A stretch of DNA of 21,182 nucleotides from Mayfieldus sp963740555 (GTDB taxonomy: Bacteria > Actinomycetota > Thermoleophilia > Solirubrobacterales > 70-9). Within the stretch, counting starts at the first letter, position 1. Each line of letters begins with the position of its first letter. Both the position numbers and the translations under genes were made by a program. The notes beneath the pieces are model-generated. The model searched no databases. It had not been told where the DNA came from and was given only the letters and a program-made list of their open reading frames with translations. The DNA lies in the NCBI GenBank assembly GCA_963740555.1, contig CAVUES010000014.1, forward strand, positions 1 through 21,182. The letters are read 5' to 3'. Below are positions 1-10,442 of the stretch, in pieces.

Positions 1-1
1 G

Positions 2-34
2 GCGGGGCGCTCTGGGGTACTACAGGGAGGAGAG
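2..34. repeat. Left copy of a 33-bp direct repeat shared with the right end of the window
   Basis: Positions 2-34 are identical, in the same orientation, to 21150-21182. The match begins with the 3' arm of a GC-rich stem (GCGGGGCG), continues through CTCTGGGGTACTACAGG and ends in the purine run GGAGGAGAG. Position 1 (g) differs from its partner at 21149 (a), so the left limit of the identity is real. The right limit cannot be seen because the window ends. In the right copy the first 8 bases form the 3' arm of a perfect hairpin; here the 5' arm would lie outside the window. The purine run is a strong Shine-Dalgarno-like sequence directly followed by ATG at 35. It may be a dispersed genomic element, an attachment-site-like duplication, or an assembly overlap. 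Confidence 0.85.
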
Positions 35-129
35 ATGTGGGTCCGCGTGCATGGATTTGCCGAAAATCGCTTGATCAAGGCAAATCGGGACCGCCATCGA
101 CCGCTACAAACCGCTTGAATCGGGTGCTG

Positions 130-150
130 ACTGGCGCACAACTGGCGCAC
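130..150. repeat. Tandem 10-bp direct repeat with 11-bp period
   Basis: ACTGGCGCAC occurs at 130-139 and again at 141-150, separated by a single A. The 11-bp period is about one helical turn, which would put both copies on the same DNA face. That fits a site for a dimeric regulator or a recombinase arm-type site. No protein in the window is an obvious partner. Confidence 0.6.
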
Positions 151-284
151 CGAATGCTTGCATTGCGCTGGCTCCGCGCCGCGATTCACTAGCGCGGCCC
201 GCTGTCGATCGCTACCGCTTTCTGCGGAAAACCGACGAAACCTAGGACGGTCTACTCTCTTTAACAAGGCTGTTCGACGTTCGA

Positions 285-312
285 GCGGGACTTGGATGAT
301 CCCGCGGAGGAG
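285..312 (+). promoter_or_regulatory. Leader hairpin plus strong ribosome binding site of the first gene
   Basis: GCGGGA (285-290) and TCCCGC (300-305) can pair around a 9-base loop. The Shine-Dalgarno sequence GGAGGAG (306-312) follows at once, with ATG at 315. The string GGAGGAGAGATG is the same one that ends the left terminal repeat and its ATG (26-37). This site decides the start at 315. Confidence 0.5.
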
Positions 313-314
313 AG

Positions 315-1973
315 ATGGTGGTCGGAGTTGACTCGGAGACCCTGGATTTCACTCTCGAGTCGATCGCCGATTTCGCCCGACGCGAGCTCCCAGACTCGCT
401 GCTGGTAGAGCTCGACGAGCGCGACGAGTTCCCTGAAGAGGTCGTGCGCCGCATGTGCGGCGAGGAGCTTGGAGTGCAGCTGCTGTTCGTGCCCGAGGAG
501 TACGGCGGGATGGGCGGCGGCGCGCTCGACGTCTACCGGGTCTGCGAGCGCATGGCATCGATCGATCTCGGAATCGCGACGTCGGTGCTGGCCACCTTCC
601 TCGGATCCGATCCGATCACCGTCGGCGGGACCCCGGAGCAGAAGCAGCGCTGGATGTCCCGCATCGCCGAGGAGGGGATCCTGATGGCCTACGGCGCCAC
701 CGAGCCGGACGCGGGGAGCGACCTCGGTGCGCTGAAGACGGTTGCCAAGCCCGTGCAGGAGGACGGCAAAGCGGCGGGCTACCGGATCACCGGCGCCAAG
801 CAATGGATCTCGAACGGCGGCGTCGCGGAGCTGGCGAGCGTGCTGGCGCTGGCGCCAGGGGGGCCGAGCTGGTTCGTTGTCGAGTCGGGCACCGAGGGCC
901 TCAGCCATGGCAAGCCCGAGGACAAGCACGGGATCAGGCTCAGCAACACCGCCGCCCTGGTGCTCGAGGACGTCTACGTGGACGGAGGCGCCCTGGTCGG
1001 CGGGACAGAGGGACAGGGCCTGACCCAGGCCCAACAGGTCTTTGGCTTCACGCGGTTGATGGTGGCGGCCTTCGGCCTCGGCGCGGGTTGGGCGGCCCTC
1101 GACCGGGCCATCCCCTATTCGCAGGAGCGCATCCAGGGTGGTGGGCCGCTATCCGAGAAGCAGGGCTATACGCACAAGCTGATCGTTCCTCATGCGGTTC
1201 GGCTCGAAGCCTCGCGCGCCGCGATCGAGGAGACCGCGGAGCGCATAGACGCCGGCGAGGGTGCGCTCAACACCGAGGGCGCGATCGCCAAGTACCTGGC
1301 CACCGAGGCCGGAAACGGCGCTGCGGACGCTGCCATCCAGGCCCTGGGCGGCTACGGCTATACGCACGAGTACATGGTCGAGAAGATCAAGCGCGACGTT
1401 CGCATCACAACGATCTACGAGGGCACCTCAGAGATCATGGAGATGACGATCGCCCGCGACCGCTGGCAGCAGCACCTGAAGACGCGGGGCGACCACTTCC
1501 ACGCCGCAGCGCGCGAGCTGGAGGCGCTCGAGTCCGCGCACCCGGGGGTCGGCGCCGGCACCGCTGCGCTGGCCGGCCACGCACTGGCTGAGACGCTGGA
1601 AGCCTGCCGCCTCGGGCGCCTGACCCGCAACCAGCACGTGCTGCTGCGCCTCGGCGAGCTGATAGCGCTCATGGAGGGCGCCGGCGCGCTGGCGCGCCGG
1701 GCGGCGCGGGCGGCTGCCGGCGACCTGGGTGAGAAGGCGTCACGGCGCTTCGGTCCGGAGGGGCTGGCGACGATGAGCCGGGTGAACGCCCGCGAGGCCG
1801 CCATGCGGGTTGCCGGCGATGGGTTGCGCCTGGTCGTTGGCGGCACCGGAGACGACGCTGCGGCACTGGATCAGAGCCTGGGCCTGGGGGCGATCCACAA
1901 TGCCCAGGCCGGGCTGCTGGCGGACCTCGACGCTGTCGCCGATGTGCTGTATGGGAGGAAGGACGCACGATGA
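315..1973 (+). CDS. Acyl-CoA dehydrogenase family protein (FAD-dependent)
   Basis: The 552-residue protein has the acyl-CoA dehydrogenase fold: N-terminal helices (about 1-120), a middle beta domain (about 120-235) with YGATEPDAGSD and the GYRITGAKQWISNG flavin-contact segment, and a C-terminal helical domain with the motif TTIYEGTSEIM. Glu369 in that motif aligns with the catalytic base of medium-chain enzymes. Residues 400-552 form a C-terminal helical extension, as in longer family members. The family oxidises acyl-CoA to trans-2-enoyl-CoA in the cytosol. ATG at 315 follows GGAGGAG. Its stop overlaps the synthase start by 4 bp (ATGA), implying translational coupling. Because no enoyl reductase domain is seen in the synthase, it might act on the synthase product or precursor; that is inference. 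The substrate cannot be told from sequence. Confidence 0.92.
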   Translation: MVVGVDSETLDFTLESIADFARRELPDSLLVELDERDEFPEEVVRRMCGEELGVQLLFVPEEYGGMGGGALDVYRVCERMASIDLGIATSVLATFLGSDPITVGGTPEQKQRWMSRIAEEGILMAYGATEPDAGSDLGALKTVAKPVQEDGKAAGYRITGAKQWISNGGVAELASVLALAPGGPSWFVVESGTEGLSHGKPEDKHGIRLSNTAALVLEDVYVDGGALVGGTEGQGLTQAQQVFGFTRLMVAAFGLGAGWAALDRAIPYSQERIQGGGPLSEKQGYTHKLIVPHAVRLEASRAAIEETAERIDAGEGALNTEGAIAKYLATEAGNGAADAAIQALGGYGYTHEYMVEKIKRDVRITTIYEGTSEIMEMTIARDRWQQHLKTRGDHFHAAARELEALESAHPGVGAGTAALAGHALAETLEACRLGRLTRNQHVLLRLGELIALMEGAGALARRAARAAAGDLGEKASRRFGPEGLATMSRVNAREAAMRVAGDGLRLVVGGTGDDAAALDQSLGLGAIHNAQAGLLADLDAVADVLYGRKDAR

Positions 1974-2803
1974 CCGGCTCTGCGGAGAAGGCCATCGCGG
2001 TCGTGGGCGTGGGCGCGATCCTGCCGGATGCCCCCGATGCGGCTTCCTTCTGGAGCAACCTGACCGCCGGGAAGTACTCGATCACCGAGGTGGAGGGCGA
2101 GCGCTGGGACCCCCAGCTCTATTACGACCCCGACCCCAAGGCGCCGGAGAAGACCTACTCCAAGATCGGCGGCTGGGTTCGGGACTGGGAGTGGGAGCCT
2201 CTCGCCTGGCATCTCCCGATCCCGCCGCGGGTCAGCGACGCCATGGACGACGCCCAGAAGTGGGGCGTGGCCTGCACGCGCATGGCGTTGCTCGACTACG
2301 GCTGGCCGGAGCGTCCGCTGGACCTCGAGCGCACCGCGGTCGTGTTTGGCAGCGCGATGTCGGGCGAGAAGCACTACCTCACCGCGCTGAGACTCACCTG
2401 GCCCGAGCTCGAGCGCGAATTGGCGCACGGCGAACACTTCGCCGGGCTGCCGGAGGAGCTGCGCCGCGAGATCGCAGAGGAGATGCATGCGGGGCTGGAC
2501 GAGCGCCTCCCCGCGGTGACCGAGGACACGATGCCCGGCGAGCTGGGCAACTGCCTGGCGGGGCGGGTAGCCAACCTCTTCGACCTTCGAGGCCCCAACT
2601 ACGTCGTCGATGCCGCCTGCGCATCGGCGATGGCGGCGATCGATGCCTCGATCGAGGGGCTCGTGGAGCACGAGTTCGACTCCGTGATCGCCGGCGGCAT
2701 CGACCGCAACATGGGCGCCTCCACGTTCATCAAGTTCTGTGCGATCGGTGCCCTCTCCGCCACCGGGACGCGCCCTACGCGGACGGCGCCGACGGCTTCG
2801 TGA
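1970..2803 (+). CDS. Synthase segment 1: N-terminal part of ketosynthase 1
   Basis: This open segment of 277 codons holds the first two thirds of a beta-ketoacyl synthase. It begins with the usual AIAVVGVGAILPDA segment and carries the active-site cysteine in DAACASAM at Cys217 (codon 2618-2620). The frame runs FIKFCAIGALSATGTRP and then leaves the conserved path. The expected continuation PYADGADGFVMGEGAALL is read in the next frame from TAC at 2776. One base is missing after CGCCC at 2775, so the last nine residues of this segment are not native. The accidental stop at 2801-2803 overlaps an ATG at 2803, which a gene caller may take for a second gene. The ketosynthase performs decarboxylative condensation. 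Confidence 0.85.
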   Translation: MTGSAEKAIAVVGVGAILPDAPDAASFWSNLTAGKYSITEVEGERWDPQLYYDPDPKAPEKTYSKIGGWVRDWEWEPLAWHLPIPPRVSDAMDDAQKWGVACTRMALLDYGWPERPLDLERTAVVFGSAMSGEKHYLTALRLTWPELERELAHGEHFAGLPEELRREIAEEMHAGLDERLPAVTEDTMPGELGNCLAGRVANLFDLRGPNYVVDAACASAMAAIDASIEGLVEHEFDSVIAGGIDRNMGASTFIKFCAIGALSATGTRPTRTAPTAS

Positions 2804-4860
2804 TGGGGGAGGGTGCCGCCTTGTTGGTCCTGAAGCGGCTCGCCGATGCGGAGCGCGACGGCGACCGCATCTATGCCGTGATTCGTGGCATCGCCGGCTC
2901 CAGCGATGGCAAAGGCAAGGGCATCACGGCGCCGAACCCGGTCGGGCAGAAGCTCGCGGTCGAGCGAGCCTGGCGCAACGCGGGGCTTGACCCTTCGCTG
3001 TGCTCGTTGATCGAAGGGCATGGGACCTCCACCCGGGTCGGCGATGTGGTGGAGCTCGAGAGCATGAGGGATGCCTTCGCAGACTCCGGCCTGCGACCGG
3101 GGGCGATCGCGCTTGGGTCGGTGAAGTCCAATATCGGCCACCTCAAGGGCGGCGCGGGGGCGGCCGGAATGCTCAAGACGGTGCTGGCGCTCCGCCACAA
3201 GGTGATCCCTCCCTCGCTGCATTTCGACCGCCCCAACCCGAACATCGATTGGTCCTCGAGCCCGTTTGCCGTCAACACCCAGCTGCGCGAGTGGGAACTC
3301 CAAAACGGCGGCCCCCGCGTCGCCGGCGTGAGTGCCTTTGGCTTTGGCGGCACCAACTTCCACGCCGTGCTCGAAGAGCACGTGCCCGGGCGGCTGACCG
3401 GCAACGGGCGCGCCCAGATCGCCGTGACCGAAGATGTCGAAGGGTCGAGGGGCCAGCTCCACACCAGGCCGGGGAGCGACGCCGAGGCTCCGGCTACGGT
3501 TGCGGGCAAGGCACCGCTGCGGGGCGCGCTGGTGATTGGCGCTGATGACGAGGCCGGGCTGGAGTCCAGGCTCGCGGAGGCGCTCGCCGGCGCCGAGGCG
3601 GGCGACGCCCCCGCGCCCGCGGCGCCCGACGAAGCTTCGCTTGCTGCCGCGATGCGGGTGGCGATCGACTACGGCGACGCGCCGGAGCTGGCGGAGAAGG
3701 CCGCGCAGGCGCTCAAGGCGGTCCGCTCCGGCAACCCGGCGAGCTGGAAGGCGCTCCGCGGGCGTGGAATCTTCCGCGGCGCGGGCAAGGCCCCACCCGT
3801 AGCGTTCCTCTACACCGGGCAGGGCTCGCAGTACGCGAACATGCTCGCCGAGCTGCGGGAGGTGGAGCCGATCGTCGCGGCGACGTTCGACGAGGCCGAT
3901 CGGATCATGCGTCCACTGCTGGACGGGCGCGCCTTGACCGACTTCATCTTCGTCGATCCCGAGGACCCTGAGGCCGTCGGGAGGGCCGAAGCCGACCTGA
4001 TGCGGACGGAGATCACGCAGCCCGCGGTGCTGGCAGTCGACCTCGCCCTTACCCGGCTGCTGGCCGCGTACGGCATCACCCCCGACTTCGTGATGGGACA
4101 CAGCCTGGGCGAGTACGGCGCGCTCGTCGCCGCCGGCGTGCTGTCGTTCGAGCAGGCGCTGGAGGCGGTCAGCGCGCGGGGACGCGAGATGGCCGGGCTC
4201 CGGCCGCAGGATCCCGGCGCGATGGCCGCGGTCTCAGCCCCCCTTGAGGAGGTGGAGGAGGCGGTGTCCCGGGTCGACGGCTATGCCGTGCTGGCCAACA
4301 TCAACTCGACGGCGCAGGCGGTGGTGGGCGGCGCCACCGAGGCCGTGCACCGGGTGGCCGAGATGCTCGAGGAGGGCGGGCACCGTGTCTGGATCCTGCC
4401 CGTGAGCCACGCCTTCCACACCGAGATCGTCGCCGGCGTATCAGAGCCGCTGCGGCGGATGCTGAGACGGCTCGACCTCTCGCCGCCGCGGATCCCGGTG
4501 GTGGCGAACGTGAGCGGGGAGCTCTACCCAACCGGGCAGGGAGCGGAGGAGGAGATCGTGGACATCCTGGGGCGTCAGGTCGCGTCTCCAGTCCAGTTCG
4601 TCAAGGGCCTGCAAACGCTGCACGAGCAGGGCGCGCGTGTGGTCGTGGAGACCGGTCCGAAGCGCGCCCTGCATGGCTTCGCGTCCGACGTGCTGGGCGA
4701 CGACACACTCGCCCTGTTCACGAACCACCCCAAGAACGGCGACCTTCCGTCGTTCAACCAGGCGCTGTGCGGTCTCTACGCCTCAGGCCTTGGCCGGGCG
4801 CGGGAGTCTGCGATCAAGGCGGGGGAGGCCGGCGCGGCGCAGGCTGCGTCTCCGCCCGCC
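2776..4860 (+). CDS. Synthase segment 2: rest of ketosynthase 1 and acyltransferase
   Basis: The segment resumes KS1 at YADGADGFVMGEGAA. It supplies the two catalytic histidines, in EGHGTST (His codon 3019-3021) and KSNIGH (His codon 3139-3141), so KS1 has a complete Cys-His-His set. After an acidic/Ala-rich linker (about 3400-3790) comes an acyltransferase: GQGSQYANM, the nucleophile serine in GHSLGE (codon 4102-4104), and the specificity segment VSHAFHTE. HAFH is the form associated with malonyl-CoA in modular synthase ATs. The AT ends near the segment ETGPKRALHGFASDVLG and about 40 more residues. A gene caller would start at ATG 2803 and run to the stop at 5268, but sequence after about 4860 in this frame is not native; the protein continues in the next frame. 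Confidence 0.85.
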
Positions 4861-4899
4861 GCCCGTGCCCGCGGCGAGTTCCCGGCCCGCCCGCCGGCG

Positions 4900-6763
4900 C
4901 GCCGGCGGCCCCGGCGACGAGACGCTGCGCGAGCTGGGGCGCATGTTCGTCGAGTTCATGGATCACGGGCGCGATCTGCTCGACGGCGGCGGGCGCCCGG
5001 GCCGCGGCGAGCCGGTGGTGATCACCGGCGCCTCGCTGGGGCTTCCCGGCACGAAGCAGACCTTCGCCGACGACAACCTCGCCCGCATCCTCCACGGCGA
5101 GCAGCTCATCGACCTGATACCGGAGCACCTTCGCCACGAGATTCTCGACAAGCACATCACCCGCTTGGTCAAGGGCGATGGGGGCGAGGCCTCCTTCGAG
5201 GAGATAGACAGCCCGCACGACGTGATCAAGCTGGCCGCCCGCGCCGGTGCGCTCGACCTGGCGGATGAGTTCGGAGTCGACCCGGACCGCGTCGCGGCGC
5301 TGGGGCGGGACACGCAGCTGGCGGTCGCCGCCGGCATCGACGCCCTTCGCGACGCCGGCATCCCGCTCGTCCAGCACTACAGGACGACCACCACCGGCTC
5401 GCAGCTGCCGCACGGCTGGGCGCTCCCCAGCGAGATGCGCGACGACACCGGCGTGATATTCGCCTCCTCCTTCCCGGGCCTCGGGGACTTCGCCGAGGAG
5501 CTGAATCACTACTGGGCCGACCGCGCCCGCCGCGATCAGCTCGAGGGCCTGCTGTCCCTGCGCGCCCGGCTGGCCGACGAGGAGGGCGACCACGGCGTGG
5601 CGCTCGCCGAGCTCGATCGCCGCATCCACGACCTGCGGATGGAGCTCGATCAGCATCCCTACCGCTTCGACCGCCGCTTCCTGTTCAGGGTGCTGCCGAT
5701 GGGCCACTCTCAGCTTGCGGAGCTGATCGGCGCCCGCGGCCCCAACACGCAGGTGAATTCGGCCTGCGCGAGCACCACCCAGGCGGTGGCGGTCGCGGAG
5801 GACTGGATCCGGGCTGGTCGCTGCCGCCGGGTGGTGATCGTGGCCGCCGACGACGCGACCTCCGAGGACCTGCTGCCCTGGCTGGGCGCCGGGTTCCTCG
5901 CCTCGGGAGCGGCTGCGACCGACGAGGAGGTGTCGGAGGCGGCGACGCCGTTCGACCGGCGGCGCCACGGGATGATCCTCGGGATGGGCGCGGCGGCGAT
6001 CGTCGTCGAGGGCGCCGCGGCGGCCCGCGAGCGCGGAATCCAGCCGATCTGCGAGCTGCTGGGGGCGGCGACCGCGAACAGCGCCTTCCACGGGACCCGC
6101 CTGAGCGTGGAGCACATCGGTCAGGTCATGGAGGATCTCGTGGCCCGGGCGGAGGCCAGCGATGGCACGTCGCGGCACGAGATGGCCGCCGAGATGGTCT
6201 TCGTCTCGCACGAGACCTACACGCCGGCGCGCGGGGGCAGCGCCGCTGCGGAGATACACGCCCTGCGGCAGGTATTCGGCGCCGACGCCGACCGGATCGT
6301 GATCGCGAACACCAAGGGCTTCACCGGCCACCCGATGGGAGTCGGGATCGAGGACGTGGTCGCGATCAAGGCGCTGGAGACCGGCATCGTGCCCCCGGTC
6401 CCCAACTTCCAGGAGGTCGACCCGGAGCTCGGAAGCCTCAACCTCTCCAAGGGCGGCAGCTACCCGGTGCGTTACGCCCTCCGTCTGGCCGCCGGCTTCG
6501 GTTCCCAGATCAGCATGATGCTGCTGCGCTGGACCCCGGTGCGCGACGGCCGCCGCCGTAATCCCGAGGAGCTGGGCCACACATATCGCGTCGCTGACGA
6601 GGAAGCCTGGACGAGCTGGCTGAGGCGGATCAGCGGCCAGGAGGATCCGCAGCTCGAGGTCGTCGACCATCGCCTGCGCGTCGTGGACCGGGGGCCCGCT
6701 GCCGTCACCGGCGCCGCCTGCCGAGGTCCCTCCTGCTCCTCCACCAGCGCCGCCCGAAGTTGA
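4900..6763 (+). CDS. Synthase segment 3: second ketosynthase
   Basis: From about GPGDETLRELGRMFVEF a second beta-ketoacyl synthase of about 560 residues is read. The active-site cysteine is in NSACASTTQA (codon 5765-5767). The histidines are in SHETYTPARGG (6209-6211), replacing the usual HGTGT motif, and in NTKGFTGHPMG (6329-6331). It therefore keeps a full triad and is not a chain-length factor lacking cysteine. An acidic helical insert (about 5490-5650) precedes the cysteine domain. The family members I can place it near are KS domains in Pfa-like secondary lipid synthases; the role as a second elongating or starter KS is inferred. The last 20-25 residues before TGA at 6761 are out of frame: the native Pro-rich linker is read in the third frame from about 6695. 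ATG at 4943 is the first internal start and is not a true start. Confidence 0.8.
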
Positions 6764-7862
<1,099 letters not shown>

Positions 7863-7865
<3 letters not shown>

Positions 7866-10425
7866 CGCCTACCACGAGGAGCCGGCCGCCCAGGAGCCGG
7901 CAGCCGCGGCCGGGGAGCCCGCAGCCGAGGCCCGGTTCAAGCGCCGCGTGCCCGTCCCGGTGCTGCGGCCGCCGCTCGAGTACTGCGTGTCGACCGCTGT
8001 CGAGTTGGGAGCGGGAAGCCGCGTGATCCTCAAGCGCGACTCCGGACGCGTCGGGGCGGCGCTGGCGAAGCGGCTCGGGAAGCTCGACGTCGAGGTGCTG
8101 GAGATCGAGGGGTCCCCGGACGTCGAAGAGGTCGAGCAGCAGGTCGAGGCATGGAAGTCGGCCGGTCCGATCCATGGTGTCTACTGGCTGCCTGCCCTCG
8201 ACGAGAAGCCTCCCGCGGAAGCGGAGCCCGAGCAGGTGCACGAGGCGCTGAGGTTGCGGGTGAAGCTGCTGGTGAGCACGATGCGCGCGCTGGCTGAGCA
8301 GCCCGGCGGCCAGGAGGCCTTCCTGATCAGCGCCACCCGCCTCGGCGGCCGTCACGGCTACGACGACGCCGGCGCGACCTCGGTCCTTGGCGGCGCGGTG
8401 AGCGGCTTCACCAAGGCGCTTGCCCGCGAGCGGCCCGATGCCCTGATCAAGGTGGTCGACTTCCCGCCCAGTCGCAAGACCACCGGTATCGCCGACCTGC
8501 TCGTCGAGGAGTCGCTGCGCGATCCCGGCGCCGTCGAGGTCGGCCACGCCGATGGCCTGCGCTGGACAGTCGGGCTTGCCGAGCGCGAGGCGACCCCCGA
8601 CCCGGAGCGCGCGCTGGGGCCGGACTCGGTGCTGGTGATAACCGGCGCCGCGGGCAGCATCGTCTCGGCGACCATCCGCGATCTCGCGCATGCCGCCGGC
8701 GGCGGGACCTTCCACCTGCTCGACCTGGTTCCGGCCCCGGATCCGGACGACCCCGACCTCGAGCGCTTCGTCGCCGACAGGGAGGGGCTCAAGGACGAGC
8801 TGGTCCAGCGCATCAAGGAAAGCGGCGAGCGCCCGACCCCGAAGCTCGTCGAGCGCGAGCTGGCGCGCATCGAGCGCGCCCGGGCCGCCCTCGATGCGAT
8901 CGAGGGGATCCGGGCCGCCGGCGGCGAGCCCCGATGGCATCAGGTCGACCTCACCGACGCGGCCGGGGTGGGCGAGGCGCTTGCCGAGCTCCGCGGCGGC
9001 CACGTCGACGTGGTTCTTCACTGCGCCGGCCTCGACGTCAGCCACTTCCTGCCCGACAAGCCGCAACACGAGTACGACCTCGTGTTCGACGTCAAGGTGG
9101 ACGGCTGGTTCGCGCTGCTGCACGCACTGCGCGACTCCGAGATCGCGACCGCGGCGGTGTTCAGCTCGATCTCCGGCCGCTTCGGCAATGCCGGCCAGAC
9201 CGACTACGCCGCGGCCAACGATCTGCTCTGCAAGAGCCTCTCGAACTTCCGCCGCTCGCGACCGGACACCCGCGGCGTGGCAATCGACTGGACTGCGTGG
9301 GCCGGCATCGGCATGGCCAGCCGCGGCTCGATCCCGAAGATGATGGCAGCGGCCGGTATCGAGATGGTCCCGCCGGAGGTCGGCGTGCCGATCGTGCGTA
9401 GGGAGCTGACGGCGGCCGGGGGCGGCGGGGAGGTGCTGGTGGCAGCTTCGCTCGGGGTCCTGACCGAGGAGCGCCATCCGACCGGCGGCCTCGACCCCGA
9501 CCTCGCAACGGCGGGCGCCGGTGCGCCGAAGGGGCCGATGACGGGGCGGATCGCAGCCATGACCCTGCGCGACGGCCTCATCGTGCACACCAACCTGGAC
9601 CCGTCCCGGCAGGCATTCCTCCACGACCACCGCATCGACGGGACTCCCGTCTTGCCCGGGGTGATGGGCATGGAGGGCTTCGCGGAGGCGGCCCGGGCCC
9701 TGCTGCCCGACTGGCACGTGATCTCTTTGGAGAACGTCGAGCTTCAGGCGCCGTTCAAGTTCTACCGCGACGAGCCGCGCGGCCTAGAGCTGCGAGCCCT
9801 GCTCCGGGATGGCGGCGACGGAAGGCTTGAGGCGGATTGCCGGCTCGTTGGCCGACGCACGCTCCCCGGCCAGGGTGAGCAGGAGACCGTCCACTTCTCG
9901 GGAAGGGCGGTGCTCGCTCGCGAGGTCCCGGAGGCGCCGCTCGCCGAGAGATCCGGCACCGAGGAGGCAGCCACCGGCGCGACCGTGGATCGCGAGGCCG
10001 TCTACCGGGTGTACTTCCATGGCCCCGCCTACCAGGTCCTGGACCGCGCGTGGCGCGGCAACGGGACCGTCGTCGGTCGCCTCGCGGACGAGCTTCCGCC
10101 CGCGCACGAGCCCCCCGGGGAGCCGACCGAGATGCTGCCGCGGCTGGTCGAGCTTTGCTTCCAGACCGCCGGGGTGTGGGAGCTCGCCACCTCAGGGCGA
10201 ATGGGGCTTCCCACGCACGTGGATCGTGTGCAGAGGTTCGCCGTCGTCGAGGAGCGCGGGCCGCTGTGGGCGGTGGTCCGGCCCCGCGAGGACGGCGCAA
10301 TTGACGCCGAGGTGGTCGGGCCCGACGGCCGGGTGCGGGTGCGTCTCGAGGGTTACCGGACCATCGCGCTGGAAGGCGGCCTCGACCCTCAGGTGCTGGA
10401 GCCGATCCGCGCCGCGATGGGGTAG
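7863..10425 (+). CDS. Synthase segment 5: ketoreductase and dehydratase domains
   Basis: The native frame resumes at about PAYHEEPAAQEP and runs about 850 residues to the stop. The N-terminal third is a structural ketoreductase-like part (RRVPVPVLRPPLEY onward). The catalytic KR begins at VLVITGAAGSIVSA (8629 onward), a variant of the Gly-rich NADPH loop. It contains a ~60-residue charged insert and has the active-site signature FSSISGRFGNAGQTDYAAAN (Tyr codon 9205-9207). The C-terminal part is a hot-dog dehydratase with HRIDGTPVLPG (His codon 9628-9630), an HxxxGxxxxP motif, and a second motif YFHGPAYQVL followed by LVELCFQTAG, where Glu may stand at the usual catalytic Asp position. This order (KR then DH) matches the PfaA C-terminus. 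A gene caller may start at 7516 in this frame, but upstream of about 7863 that frame is a shadow of the ACPs. Confidence 0.85.
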
Positions 10426-10442
10426 GGGCCCCGCCCAGGCCG

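Larger units (their letters stand above)
35..314 (+). promoter_or_regulatory. Leader and probable promoter region upstream of the acyl-CoA dehydrogenase gene
   Basis: No convincing gene lies here. The stretch is less GC-rich than the genes that follow. An 11-bp tandem repeat lies at 130-150 and a weak dyad GCCGCG/CGCGGC at 178-198. A CCTAGG palindrome is at 241-246. A possible extracytoplasmic-sigma-like pair, GGAAAA at 226-231 and GGTC at 249-252, has about 17 bp between elements. An alternative actinobacterial -10 (TANNNT) is TACTCT at 253-258. Both promoter readings are weak pattern matches. A six-base-pair hairpin (GCGGGA/TCCCGC, 285-305) abuts the ribosome binding site. Confidence 0.35.

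Noticed and set aside
35..118. A 27-codon ORF (MWVRVHGFAENR onward) directly after a perfect ribosome binding site in the left repeat
   Set aside because: It is too short, matches nothing I recognise, and lies at a window edge. A leader peptide is possible but one instance gives no support, so it is not annotated as a gene.
2771..2780. Programmed ribosomal frameshifting or phase variation at the KS1 break
   Set aside because: The site has no slippery heptamer and only a three-base C run, and the protein has several further breaks. Sequencing or assembly errors, or recent decay, explain the set better.
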